This document shows positions 41,685 through 51,796 of a stretch of 64,000 nucleotides of DNA, piece after piece. The first letter of the stretch is position 1; every line of letters begins with the position of its first letter. The notes under the pieces are model-generated. The model worked only from the letters and a program-made list of their open reading frames with translations, was not told where the DNA came from and did not search any database. This DNA comes from Clostridiales bacterium (GTDB lineage: Bacteria; Bacillota; Clostridia; DUPQ01): contig JAGLDS010000006.1 of assembly GCA_023145435.1 (NCBI GenBank), forward strand, positions 35,900 through 99,899, given 5' to 3'. The position numbers and the translations under genes are program-made.

Positions 41685-43682
41685 ATGAGTAAAAATGAAA
41701 ATAATAATTATATTAATGTTAAAAAGAAAAAAGGGAATATTATAAATATAATATTTATTTTGATTAGTGTGTTTTTTGTAATTACATTATTTTTATTAAA
41801 CCAATATGTTTCAGCTACAACTTGGAAATTAATTGAATATATTACTATTGTATTATTATATGTTTTAGCTGTTGTTTTTCTTTTTCTACTTAAAAATATG
41901 AACAAAAACCGTAAATTAATAAATGACGAAAAACAAACATACCAAGCGTTACTAAATGAAATGCAACAAGGATTAGCACTTCACGAAATAATAACTGATG
42001 AGAATAATAAGCCAATTGATTATCGTTATTTAGGGGTAAACCCTAAATTTGAAAGTATGCTAGGAATAAGAGCAGAAGAGATTATTGGAAAAACGGTATT
42101 AGAAGTTTTTCCAGCAACTGAAAAAATATGGATTACTGAATATGGAGAAGTTGCATTAACAGGAAAAGCTAAAAAAGTAAAAAATTACTTTTCTACTACT
42201 AATAAATATTATGAAGTGTATGCTTATAGTCCAAGGATTGGACAATTTGCTACGCTTATCTATGATGTAACGGATTCAAAGGTAGCTGCTAAGCAATTAT
42301 ATGAAGAAAAAGCATTGCTAAAAACAACATTGATTTCAGTTGGTGATGGTGTTATTACAACAGATAGATATCAACGTATTACATTAATAAATAAAGTAGC
42401 TCAATTACTAACAGGTTATTCACTAAAAGAAGCTAAAGGAAAGTTACTACTTGAAGTCTTCCAACCAATTACTGAAACAACAAAAGTATGCTGTAAAGAT
42501 AAAATTAGAAATATTTACTCAAAAGGTCAACCCCATGAATTTACAGAAAACATTTTACTTGTTTCAAAAAATGGGATTGAATTTCCAATTGAAGGGATTA
42601 TAACACCAATAAAAGAAAGTAGTGGTGTAATTAATGGGGCTGTAGTAGTTTTTAGAGATTATTCAGAACGTAAAGAAAAACAAGATAAAATTGAATATTT
42701 AAGTTTTCATGATAAGTTAACAGGATTATATAATCGTAGATTTTTTGATGAAGAATGTCTACGATTAGATACTAAAAGAAATTATCCTTTATCAGTTGTT
42801 ATGGCTGATGTTAATGGGTTAAAATTACTAAATGATGCATATGGTCATGTAAGTGGAGACGAATTGCTTATTACTTTTGCTACAATTCTAAAAGAACATA
42901 TGAGAGCTGATGATATTGTTAGTAGAGTAGGTGGAGATGAGTTTGTTCTTTTATTGCCAAGTACAAAAGAAGAAGAAGCTAATGAAATTATTAACAGAAT
43001 AAAAGAGAAACTTAGTACTAAGAGAATATGTAATATTCCAATATCCGTAGCTTTTGGTTGCCACACAAAAACAGAAGAAAAAACAGAATTTTCCATGATT
43101 TATCAACAAGCAGAAATTAATATGTATAAAAATAAATTAAAAGAAAGTGAAAGCTTAAAAAAAGAAGTAGTAGGGGAAATAATAAAAGAACTTCATAATA
43201 AGTTTCCTAAAGAAAAAGCACACTCAAAAGAGGTAGCCACATTGTGTGAAAAATTTGGTAAAGTATTAGAATTAAATGAAACAGAAATTAATAAGCTATA
43301 TCAATTAGGGTATTATCATAATATTGGTAACATTAGTAACTTAAATAATTCACTATCTAAAAAAACTAAAACCAATAAAGAGTTATATACAGAAACCGCA
43401 TATCAAATTTTACGATCAGTTAATGAATATGCTGATATTTCAAATATTGTTTTACAGCATAATGAAAGATGGGATGGTCTTGGATTGCCAAGGGGACTAT
43501 ACAAAGAAAAAATCACTATACAAGCTAGAATTCTAGCAATTGTTAATGCATATAATAATATGATTATTGGTAAAGGAATTAAGCAACTATCAAAAGAAAA
43601 AGCTTTACTCCAAATACATAAAGATAGCAAGACGTTGTATGATCCAACCTTAGTAGATATTTTTATTAATAAGGTGATATAA
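41685..43682 (+). CDS. Membrane PAS-PAS-GGDEF protein with degenerate HD-GYP-like C-terminus
   Basis: 665 aa; N-terminal TM segments; two PAS regions; RVGGDEFVLLL; C-term GYYHNIGNI...LQHNERWDGLGLPRGL. Confidence 0.88.
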   Translation: MSKNENNNYINVKKKKGNIINIIFILISVFFVITLFLLNQYVSATTWKLIEYITIVLLYVLAVVFLFLLKNMNKNRKLINDEKQTYQALLNEMQQGLALHEIITDENNKPIDYRYLGVNPKFESMLGIRAEEIIGKTVLEVFPATEKIWITEYGEVALTGKAKKVKNYFSTTNKYYEVYAYSPRIGQFATLIYDVTDSKVAAKQLYEEKALLKTTLISVGDGVITTDRYQRITLINKVAQLLTGYSLKEAKGKLLLEVFQPITETTKVCCKDKIRNIYSKGQPHEFTENILLVSKNGIEFPIEGIITPIKESSGVINGAVVVFRDYSERKEKQDKIEYLSFHDKLTGLYNRRFFDEECLRLDTKRNYPLSVVMADVNGLKLLNDAYGHVSGDELLITFATILKEHMRADDIVSRVGGDEFVLLLPSTKEEEANEIINRIKEKLSTKRICNIPISVAFGCHTKTEEKTEFSMIYQQAEINMYKNKLKESESLKKEVVGEIIKELHNKFPKEKAHSKEVATLCEKFGKVLELNETEINKLYQLGYYHNIGNISNLNNSLSKKTKTNKELYTETAYQILRSVNEYADISNIVLQHNERWDGLGLPRGLYKEKITIQARILAIVNAYNNMIIGKGIKQLSKEKALLQIHKDSKTLYDPTLVDIFINKVI

Positions 43683-43751
43683 TTTAATACCATAATAATT
43701 ATATGTAAAAAGTATTGATATTTATTTAACCATTTGCTATGATAAAAAAAG

Positions 43752-43833
43752 CTGATATTCACATAAGTGAAGTCAGACTATAAATATATTACTCAATTAT
43801 ATAAATCGAGCGGTATCCACATAGTGGAACTGA
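43752..43833 (+). promoter_or_regulatory. Two sequence-related hairpins in the leader of the ECF S-component gene; candidate cis-regulatory RNA
   Basis: ctga-ta-ttcac-ataa-gtgaa-g-tcag (43752-43776) and cggt-a-tccac-ata-gtgga-actg (43811-43832). Confidence 0.35.
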
Positions 43834-43846
43834 AACGGAGGTAATT

Positions 43847-44626
43847 ATGGAAAGAGTATCAACAAAAACCAGAAAAATGGTATTATCAGCAATTTTAAGT
43901 GGAATTATTATAGTTTTAGGTGTTACCCAGATAGGGTTTATTCCTATTGGCCCAATTAGAGCTACTATTTTGCATATTCCAGTTATTATAGGGGCTATTT
44001 TTGGCGGACCAATTGTGGGAGCAGTAGTAGGATTGTCTTTTGGTGTTATGTCTTTTTTACAAGCGCCAACAGATCCAACATTTGCACCAATTTGGGCTAT
44101 TGGGGGTTTAAGAGAAATTTTGTTAATTGGAGTAACAGCTATTGTACCTAGAGTATTAATTGGTATTGTAAGTGCTTATGTATTTAAATTAATAAAAAAA
44201 ACCAGCAAGAAAACAGCTACTATTATATTTTTGATTATTCAAGTAGCAGCGTTTGGATTTACTATTTATAACCTAATTAAAAACATTCAACAAGGAGAGG
44301 CTTACTGGGCATACATATTAATTGCCATTGCTATTTTAATTTTGGTCTTTGTAGTTTTTAAGAATGTTGGTAAATATAATATGCAAGTTGTTATGTCTAC
44401 TATAGCTGGAACATTAACAAATACTATTTTGTTTATATTCCTAGCATATAACTTTTTTAAGTATGATTTTGCAATAGCTTTTAATTTAGATGTACAAACT
44501 ATTAAAAATTTATGGCTTACAGCTGGTGTAACAAACGGATTACCAGAATTATTAGTATCTATTGTTTTAATTAACTATATTGCCATTGGGTTATTTGCTA
44601 TACAAAAAGGAAAAACCCTAGAATAG
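43847..44626 (+). CDS. ECF transporter S component (substrate unassigned)
   Basis: 259 aa multi-TM; GFIPIGPIRATILHIPVIIGAIFGGPIVGAVVGLSFGVMSF; strong RBS ggagg. Confidence 0.85.
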   Translation: MERVSTKTRKMVLSAILSGIIIVLGVTQIGFIPIGPIRATILHIPVIIGAIFGGPIVGAVVGLSFGVMSFLQAPTDPTFAPIWAIGGLREILLIGVTAIVPRVLIGIVSAYVFKLIKKTSKKTATIIFLIIQVAAFGFTIYNLIKNIQQGEAYWAYILIAIAILILVFVVFKNVGKYNMQVVMSTIAGTLTNTILFIFLAYNFFKYDFAIAFNLDVQTIKNLWLTAGVTNGLPELLVSIVLINYIAIGLFAIQKGKTLE

Positions 44627-44652
44627 TAAAATTAATTAAATAAATAACAGTA

Positions 44653-44683
44653 AAAAAACAAGACTACATCGTCTTGTTTTTTG
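44653..44683 (+). terminator. Rho-independent terminator
   Basis: aaaaaacaagac-tacatc-gtcttgtttttt, 12-bp stem. Confidence 0.88.
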
Positions 44684-44768
44684 TCATAAGAGGGATTATG
44701 ATTATTAATAGTTATATTAATATTATAGTCAAAATATATGAACTAATTATTACGAAAGTGTAAACATT

Positions 44769-45569
44769 ATGTTAACAAATGTTGTTGCAGGTATTATTAC
44801 CAAGGAAGAAAAAGTATATATATTTAAAAGGCGTGATAAGTCTTATAATGGGCTATATGAATTTCCAGGAGGAAAAGTAGAAAATAACGAATCGTTTTCA
44901 CAAGCACTTAAGCGAGAATTATATGAAGAATTAGCTATTAAAACAGGTGACACTACTCATGTTTTAACATCTAAAAACGAGAAAATTTTTCTACATGTAT
45001 TTATTGTAAATGACTATGAAGGATCAATTACTTTATTAGAACATAATAATTTAAAACTAGTTAACCAAGATGAAATATATAATTACCCATTAATAAAAAT
45101 TGATAAAAAAGTCATTACTTTATGTTTTAAAGATGAATATCTAATTATGGATACACCTTTTGGTAATTTAAAAATAACAGGTAATTGTATTAATATAACA
45201 TCAATTACCTTTACAGATGAACCTTTAAAAATAACAACAAATTTTCAATTACTAGAAGCTAGAAAACAATTAAATGAATATTTTATAAAAAAAAGATCTA
45301 TATTTAAATTACCTTTGTTTATAAGAGGAACAATTTTTCAAAGAAAAATTTGGGATGAAACCTTAAAAATTGCATATGGTCACACAAAAACTTATGGAGA
45401 ATTAGCATCTGGAGCACAAGCTGTAGGTAATGCATTAGGTAGTAACAAATTTGTAATTGTTATACCTTGCCATAGAGTGGTAGCTAAAAATAACATTGGT
45501 GGTTATAACGGAGGAGTAAAAAGAAAAATAAAGTTATTAGAGCTAGAAAGTAGTTATATCCATCCTTGA
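44769..45569 (+). CDS. Fusion of MutT-like NUDIX hydrolase and methylated-DNA-protein cysteine methyltransferase
   Basis: 266 aa; YEFPGGKVENNESFSQALKRELYEELAI (Nudix box) and IPCHRVVAKNNIGGYNGG (Ogt/MGMT active site). Confidence 0.92.
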   Translation: MLTNVVAGIITKEEKVYIFKRRDKSYNGLYEFPGGKVENNESFSQALKRELYEELAIKTGDTTHVLTSKNEKIFLHVFIVNDYEGSITLLEHNNLKLVNQDEIYNYPLIKIDKKVITLCFKDEYLIMDTPFGNLKITGNCINITSITFTDEPLKITTNFQLLEARKQLNEYFIKKRSIFKLPLFIRGTIFQRKIWDETLKIAYGHTKTYGELASGAQAVGNALGSNKFVIVIPCHRVVAKNNIGGYNGGVKRKIKLLELESSYIHP

Positions 45570-46336
45570 TTTTTCCCAATAACTACTAGGTCTCCAATTG
45601 TACTATTTTCTTTTAATCGCTTTTCTCTAATAAAATTACTAGCATCTAATAAAGAATCATAACGACCAGCATCAAAATATATTAATTGGCTACATTGTTT
45701 AATCACTAATTGATTATTATTAAGATACATTTTATTAACATCAGTAATTTCTAATTCACCTCGTTTAGAAGGTTGGATTTTTTTAGAAAAAGATACACAT
45801 TGATTATCATAAAAATAAATACCAGGAATAATATGATTACTAGATGAATTAATTGGTTTTTCCTCAATTGAGACAATATTATTATTTTTATCAAAAGTTG
45901 CTACACCAAAATATTTAGGATGTGGATGGTAACAAGAGATTAATAAGCAATTTGTTAGTTCCTTTGCATAGGTCGCAATATCTAAAGCTAGTGTGGGTGA
46001 ATATAAAATGGTATCACCTAATACAAGGCAAACATCACTATTACCTATAAATTCTTCGCCTAAGAGCAATGCTTGAGCAATACCATTTGGGCTTGATTGA
46101 ATCATATAAGTAAGAGTTATCCCAAAAGAATTACCGTTACCAAGAATACGTTTATAATCGTTTAAGTATTCTTGGTCAGTAATAACTAATATTTCGCTTA
46201 TACCTGCATACATAAGTAAAGAAAGAGAATAATAAATCATAGGTTTATCATATACAGGCAATAAGTGCTTAGTAATGATTTTTGTTATTGGATGTAATCT
46301 AGTGGCTTTACCACCTGCTAATAGTATTCCCTTCAT
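45554..46336 (-). CDS. RmlA-like sugar-1-phosphate nucleotidyltransferase
   Basis: 260 aa; MKGILLAGGKATRLHPITKIITKHLLPVYDKPMIYYSLSLLM. Confidence 0.9.
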   Translation of the reverse strand: MKGILLAGGKATRLHPITKIITKHLLPVYDKPMIYYSLSLLMYAGISEILVITDQEYLNDYKRILGNGNSFGITLTYMIQSSPNGIAQALLLGEEFIGNSDVCLVLGDTILYSPTLALDIATYAKELTNCLLISCYHPHPKYFGVATFDKNNNIVSIEEKPINSSSNHIIPGIYFYDNQCVSFSKKIQPSKRGELEITDVNKMYLNNNQLVIKQCSQLIYFDAGRYDSLLDASNFIREKRLKENSTIGDLVVIGKNQGWI

Positions 46337-46342
46337 AGTTTA

Positions 46343-47389
46343 TCAATCTTTCTTAATTATTATTTCATAACAACCATATCCTAAATGAGATAAGTATTGC
46401 AACAAATATTGTTGACTCTCATAATTCTTAGCTATGAATTGAGCGCTTCCGTCACCATGGGAACCTACTCCTTTTCCTCCATAAGTATAATTAATAATAG
46501 TTTTATCACCTAAAAGTTTGTGTAATATAACTGATCGTAATTGCTCATGGGAAAAAGGTGTAACAAATTTATCAAAATCTTTTTGATGAGCATTCATTAA
46601 TTGCCCTAGAGCAAGAGCATTTCCCTTTTTAATACATGAAATAGCTTTTTTTACATAAATTTGGTTTCCCTTACCTAAAAAATAATGTAAATCTTTCTCA
46701 TTTTTGTTGTTTGGAAAGGGATAAGCTATTTGCAAATCATTTAAAATCTTTTTTGTGTCTTTTTCTCCTAACAAATCAACTAAAACTAAATAAATTGGTT
46801 TTGAATGTTTTATTTTTGAAAATGTAACATTTTCATTATTAAAAGTAGTTAATAGCAAAGGATAATCATAAGCACTGGAAAAATCCATTTTTCCACAATG
46901 TGACCCTGTTTGTAATTCACATTGAAAAGCAATTGAAGTTTGTTTTTCAATAGAAAGTTTAAGATTATATACCATGTTATATGCTTTAACACATAATAAT
47001 GAAAAACTAGCACTTGATGCTAAGCCTTTTTTAACAGGTAGAGTAGTAATATCATTATTTATAGTAATTCCACCTGTATCATAGTGGGTTATCATGTAAA
47101 GACATACTGAGGCTGCATATGAAAAGAAAGTTGACGATGTTACTAAAGGTTTTAAAGAAGAAATATCAGCTTCACAATCTAAGTGATAGATTAATTTATT
47201 TAAATCTTGACCGACGGTAGATGTGATATGAATATCTTGGCTTTTAGAAATTTTTGCATGAATTCCTTGTTGTAATAATAGTAAAAGTGCTTGTCCATTT
47301 GGGATGTTAAGATTATCTTTTTGATAAAGACTAGTCCAATCGGAGTGTTCGCCAAAAAGACATAATCTACCAGGTATAAATAATTCCAT
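46343..47389 (-). CDS. GHMP-family sugar kinase (galactokinase-like)
   Basis: 348 aa; PGRLCLFGEHSDWTS, PVKKGLASSASFSLLCVKA, GGKGVGSHGDGSAQFI. Confidence 0.82.
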   Translation of the reverse strand: MELFIPGRLCLFGEHSDWTSLYQKDNLNIPNGQALLLLLQQGIHAKISKSQDIHITSTVGQDLNKLIYHLDCEADISSLKPLVTSSTFFSYAASVCLYMITHYDTGGITINNDITTLPVKKGLASSASFSLLCVKAYNMVYNLKLSIEKQTSIAFQCELQTGSHCGKMDFSSAYDYPLLLTTFNNENVTFSKIKHSKPIYLVLVDLLGEKDTKKILNDLQIAYPFPNNKNEKDLHYFLGKGNQIYVKKAISCIKKGNALALGQLMNAHQKDFDKFVTPFSHEQLRSVILHKLLGDKTIINYTYGGKGVGSHGDGSAQFIAKNYESQQYLLQYLSHLGYGCYEIIIKKD

Positions 47390-47393
47390 ATTA

Positions 47394-49304
47394 TTACAAA
47401 AACCTCCTATTTATCCAAACAATCATATCTCCTGGTGCTCTATTGGCAAATAGAGCATATGGAATTGCTTTTATAGTGGTGTCTTCAAGTTTTATTGGTG
47501 AAACTTTAGAATATAATTTATGAGATGAAACAGCTTTTTTTATATTTCCAATTAAATAGGTACAACCTCCTAATAAGGATTGGTCATAGTGAATAGTAAA
47601 TTTATCATCTTTAGACATGTATAAAGAAAATAAATCATCGCTATTATCAACTTGTTCAAGGCAATATACTATTGGTCCTCTTTGTAAGGCTAATTTATTA
47701 ATGTTTTGTCTAACTTTTGGATTAGCCATTACTTTTGTTACTGGCATGGATAAGTTTAAGGTAATTTTATCATCTTTTTGCCACGATCTAGTGATTTTTA
47801 TAAAACCTTTTTCTAAAGGAACTACTATATTTTTTTTATTTACTTTTACTGTGTAGTTACTACACCAACTAGGAATTCTAAGATAAAGGGTATTAAAAGA
47901 ATTGCATACTTGGTCCATGTTTATATTAATAGTCTCATCAAAGGGATAGTTTGTTTTTACTAATAAAGTTGTTTCTTTATTAGTAAAAGTTGAACTTGTG
48001 TAAAGAGAAACATAAATATCATGATTATCAGTAGCATATACATAACTACCAAGAGATGATAGTAATCTAGCAATATTAGGAGGACAGCATGCACATCCAA
48101 ACCATTTTTTTCGTTCATATCCCATATTAGATTTTAATCCTAGTACATCCATATCCACTGCTTGTTTTTTTACTTCCAATGGATTTGAATAAAAAAACGA
48201 GGTACCATCAAGGCTCATACCACTTAACACTCCGTTATATAAAGCACGTTCTAAAACATCTAAATATTGACCATCTTTTTCATATAAGAACATTCGATTA
48301 GTAAAAAAGATTAAAGCAATGGCTGCACAAGTTTCAGCATAGGCTAAATCATTTGGTAAATCATAATCAAATGAAAAACTCTCAACTTTTAAAGAGGAGC
48401 CAATACCTCCTGTAATATACATTTTCTTTTCCACTAAATTAGAATATAGGCGATGACATGTTTTGATTAATTTATGATTATTAGTTTCATAAGCTACATC
48501 AGCTACTCCCGCTAAGTAATAAAGGGCTCTAACTGAATGACCTACAACTTCTTTTTGTTCTAAAATAGGCATATGTGCTTGTATATATGCATAACTTTTT
48601 AATGTGGGAATTTTGTAGTTATTAAATTTAGTATGATTTCTAGCATTAGCTTTTTCTATATCAAAGTAATTTGGTTGTTTTCCTCGTTCTAAAACAAAAT
48701 AAGTGGCTAAATCAAGATATTTGGTTTCATTGGTTAATCTGTATAGTTTTATTAATGCTAATTCAATTTCTTCATGTCCTGGATAACCATGAAGTTGTCC
48801 TTTGTCTTTTCCAAAAACACTACAAAGTAAATCAGCATATCTACACATTATATTAAGAAATTTATCTTTTTTTGTTGTTAAATAATATGCAATAGAAGCT
48901 TCTATTAAATGTCCTGCACAGTATAACTCATGATCATCTTTTAAATTTGTAAATCTTTTACCTTTAGCTACAGTTTGAAAATATGTATTTAAATAACCAT
49001 CTTCTAATTGAGAACTTTCCATTATGTCTATTATTTCATCTGCTTTTTTTTCAAATTCGCCATTTGGATGAGAAGCCAGTGAATAAGCTAAAGCTTCAAT
49101 CCATTTGGCAACGTCTGAATCCCAAAATTGATGGGGACGATTAGGCATATTATCTTTCCAATCCATTCTCATACAGTATAATCTACCAGTTTCTAATAAC
49201 TGTAAATATTGTGTTTGTAATGTTATTTCTTGATTGGTTTTATTTTTATTGTATAAAAATCCATCTGTTAACAATACACTTTTTATTGGTGCTTGAGATA
49301 ACAT
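47394..49304 (-). CDS. GH127-like glycoside hydrolase (beta-L-arabinofuranosidase family); start trimmed to the Met with RBS
   Basis: MLSQAPIKSVLLTDGF...; GHSVRALYYLAGVADVAYET; MYITGGIGSS; CACCPPNIARLLSSLGSYVYA. Confidence 0.88.
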   Translation of the reverse strand: MLSQAPIKSVLLTDGFLYNKNKTNQEITLQTQYLQLLETGRLYCMRMDWKDNMPNRPHQFWDSDVAKWIEALAYSLASHPNGEFEKKADEIIDIMESSQLEDGYLNTYFQTVAKGKRFTNLKDDHELYCAGHLIEASIAYYLTTKKDKFLNIMCRYADLLCSVFGKDKGQLHGYPGHEEIELALIKLYRLTNETKYLDLATYFVLERGKQPNYFDIEKANARNHTKFNNYKIPTLKSYAYIQAHMPILEQKEVVGHSVRALYYLAGVADVAYETNNHKLIKTCHRLYSNLVEKKMYITGGIGSSLKVESFSFDYDLPNDLAYAETCAAIALIFFTNRMFLYEKDGQYLDVLERALYNGVLSGMSLDGTSFFYSNPLEVKKQAVDMDVLGLKSNMGYERKKWFGCACCPPNIARLLSSLGSYVYATDNHDIYVSLYTSSTFTNKETTLLVKTNYPFDETININMDQVCNSFNTLYLRIPSWCSNYTVKVNKKNIVVPLEKGFIKITRSWQKDDKITLNLSMPVTKVMANPKVRQNINKLALQRGPIVYCLEQVDNSDDLFSLYMSKDDKFTIHYDQSLLGGCTYLIGNIKKAVSSHKLYSKVSPIKLEDTTIKAIPYALFANRAPGDMIVWINRRFL

Positions 49305-49421
49305 AAAAACCCCCTGAATTTTTTGTTTTCTACCTAATATTATATCTTTCAAACAATGATAATTCAACTTGAATAGTTGACAAAATAAAGGTATTATATA
49401 CAATGTAAGAAAATAACGTAA

Positions 49422-50714
49422 ATGGAGAGTAGAACACCTTTGATTACAGAAGAAAAACTAATAATTACAGGCGGTAAAAAGCTTGAAGGAACAATAGCCA
49501 TTAGTGGCGCAAAAAATGCAGCAGTTGCAATTATTGCAGCAGCATTACTAGTTGAAGGGCCTGTTACCATTGAAAACATGCCTGGAATAACAGATGCATT
49601 AATTATGTTAGAAACTATGGAAGACTTAGGTGCTGAAGTAGTTAGACTTGATGCAAAAACCTATAAAATTAATGCTTCATCTATAAATAATCACCGTACC
49701 CCATATGGTCAATTAAGTAAAATTCGTTCATCATATTACTTTGTAGGTGCTCTTTTAGGACGCTGTCACAAAGCTGAAGTCACTTTCCCAGGTGGCTGTA
49801 ATTTTGGACAACGCCCAATTGACCAACATGTTAAAGGGTTTGAAGCATTAGGAGCTAGTGTTGAAGTATCGGGTGGATATATTAAAGCTAAGTGTAGAAA
49901 ATTAGTTGGAACAAAAGTATATTTTGATGTAGCAACAGTTGGAGCTACAATTAATACTATTTTAGCAGCAACTTTAGCAGAAGGAACCACAATACTAGAA
50001 AATTCTAATCGTGAACCACACATTGTGGACATGGCTAACTTTTTAAATATGATGGGTGCTGATATTAAAGGTGCTGGAACCAATGTTATTCGTATTAATG
50101 GAGTAAAAAAATTATATGGTGGTAAAACTTATACCATATCACCTGACATGATTGAAGCGGGAACATTTATGATTGCAGCTGCGGCTACAAGAGGAAATGT
50201 TACTGTTACTAATATAATCCCAGAACATATGGAATCGTTAAGTGCTAAGTTAAGAGAAACAGGAACAACCGTTATAGAGGGTGATGATAATATCAGAGTT
50301 AAAGGTTGTAAGAAACCACAAGCTGTAAATATTAAAACATTACCTTATCCTGGATTTCCAACAGATTTACATCCACAGATTGTAAGTTATCTATTAGATA
50401 TTGATGGTCAAAGCAACTTAACAGAAGGGGTGTGGGATACTAGGCGTTTTCAATACATTGAACAATTACAACGCATGCACGCAGATATTAGAATTGAAGG
50501 CTCAACAGCCATTATAAATGGAGGCAATAAATTAATAGGTGCACCAGTTAATGCATGTGATCTTAGAGCGGCAGCTTCGCTGGTCATTGCAGGACTTATT
50601 GCTGAAGGAGAAACAACTGTACATAATTTAGAATACCTTGATAGAGGTTATGAAGACTTTATAGCTAAAATACAAAGTCTTGGAGCAAATGTGAAAAGAG
50701 TAAGGGAGAATTAA
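49422..50714 (+). CDS. murA: UDP-N-acetylglucosamine 1-carboxyvinyltransferase
   Basis: 430 aa; ITGGKKLEGTIAISGAKNAAVAIIAA; FPGGCNFGQRPIDQHVKGFEALGA (active-site Cys); GFPTDLHPQ. Confidence 0.93.
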   Translation: MESRTPLITEEKLIITGGKKLEGTIAISGAKNAAVAIIAAALLVEGPVTIENMPGITDALIMLETMEDLGAEVVRLDAKTYKINASSINNHRTPYGQLSKIRSSYYFVGALLGRCHKAEVTFPGGCNFGQRPIDQHVKGFEALGASVEVSGGYIKAKCRKLVGTKVYFDVATVGATINTILAATLAEGTTILENSNREPHIVDMANFLNMMGADIKGAGTNVIRINGVKKLYGGKTYTISPDMIEAGTFMIAAAATRGNVTVTNIIPEHMESLSAKLRETGTTVIEGDDNIRVKGCKKPQAVNIKTLPYPGFPTDLHPQIVSYLLDIDGQSNLTEGVWDTRRFQYIEQLQRMHADIRIEGSTAIINGGNKLIGAPVNACDLRAAASLVIAGLIAEGETTVHNLEYLDRGYEDFIAKIQSLGANVKRVREN

Positions 50715-50715
50715 C

Positions 50716-51789
50716 ATGGCTGTTAATAAATTAAAATTAATTAAAGACTTATCTAATGCAAATGGTGTATCTGGATTTGAAGAAGAAGTTGCAGAACTTA
50801 TTAAAGATTATGCATCAGAAACATCTGATGTTTTAATTGATAAAATGAATAATGTGTATTTAAATAGAAAACAAAATACAGGAAATCGTCCAGTTATTTT
50901 AATTGATGGACATTCTGATGAAATAGGCTTTATGGTACAGTCAATTAATGGTAAAGGACTTATTAAATTTATTACTCTTGGTGGATGGGCAGCTTCTAAT
51001 GTTCCTTCCCATCTAGTGAGAATTAGAAATTATCAAGGAGTATATATAAAAGGAGTAACCACTTCAAAACCTCCTCATTTTTTAAAGCCAGCTGAACGTA
51101 ATCAGACACCTAGTATTGATAATATGTTTATAGATATTGGAGCTACATCTCGTGAAGAAGTAGTAGAAACCTTTGGTATTGATGTGGGTTGTCCAATTGT
51201 ACCAGATAGTGAATTTAGCTATAACGAAGTAACTAAAGTTATGTTAGGTAAAGCTTTTGACAATCGTATAGGCTGTGCATGTGTTGTAGCCATACTTGAT
51301 GAATTAAAAAAGAAAAAAATAGAAGTAGATGTAGTCGGAACAATTTCCACTCAAGAAGAAGTAGGACTTAGAGGTTCAAAAGTAACTTCTAATAAAGTTA
51401 ATCCAGATATTGCAATTGTTTTTGAAGGAACACCTGCTGATGATGGCTTTAGGGGAATATATGATTCACAGTCTGCACTTAAAAAAGGCCCACAAGTAAG
51501 ACATCGTGATGGATCAATGATTACAAATCCAAAACTATTAGCACTAGCAAGGTCAATTGCTGTTGAAAAAGGGATTAATTTCCAAGATGCTGTTAGAGCT
51601 GGTGGAGGAACTAACGGTGGTGCTATTCATTTAGCTCATAATGGTGTACCAACTATTGTAATTGGTGTACCTTCTAGATATATACACACTCATTATGGTT
51701 ATTGTTCATTTGAAGACTATGAAGCAACAATTAAATGGGGAGTGGCTATAATCGAAAAACTTAATAGTCAAGTAATTGAAAATTTGTAG
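50716..51789 (+). CDS. M42 family metallopeptidase / endoglucanase-type aminopeptidase
   Basis: 357 aa; ILIDGHSDEIGFMV, KAFDNRIGCACVVAIL, STQEEVGLRGSK. Confidence 0.93.
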   Translation: MAVNKLKLIKDLSNANGVSGFEEEVAELIKDYASETSDVLIDKMNNVYLNRKQNTGNRPVILIDGHSDEIGFMVQSINGKGLIKFITLGGWAASNVPSHLVRIRNYQGVYIKGVTTSKPPHFLKPAERNQTPSIDNMFIDIGATSREEVVETFGIDVGCPIVPDSEFSYNEVTKVMLGKAFDNRIGCACVVAILDELKKKKIEVDVVGTISTQEEVGLRGSKVTSNKVNPDIAIVFEGTPADDGFRGIYDSQSALKKGPQVRHRDGSMITNPKLLALARSIAVEKGINFQDAVRAGGGTNGGAIHLAHNGVPTIVIGVPSRYIHTHYGYCSFEDYEATIKWGVAIIEKLNSQVIENL

Positions 51790-51796
51790 GTGAATT

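Noticed and set aside
43403-43762. 119-aa minus-strand ORF
   Set aside because: Shadow of the HD-GYP-like coding region of the GGDEF protein; no recognisable motif
43752-43833. Guanidine-II (mini-ykkC) riboswitch
   Set aside because: Two hairpins are present, but the loops are ATAA/ATA rather than the required ACGR
49766-50083. 105-aa minus-strand ORF
   Set aside because: Antisense within murA, no supporting signal
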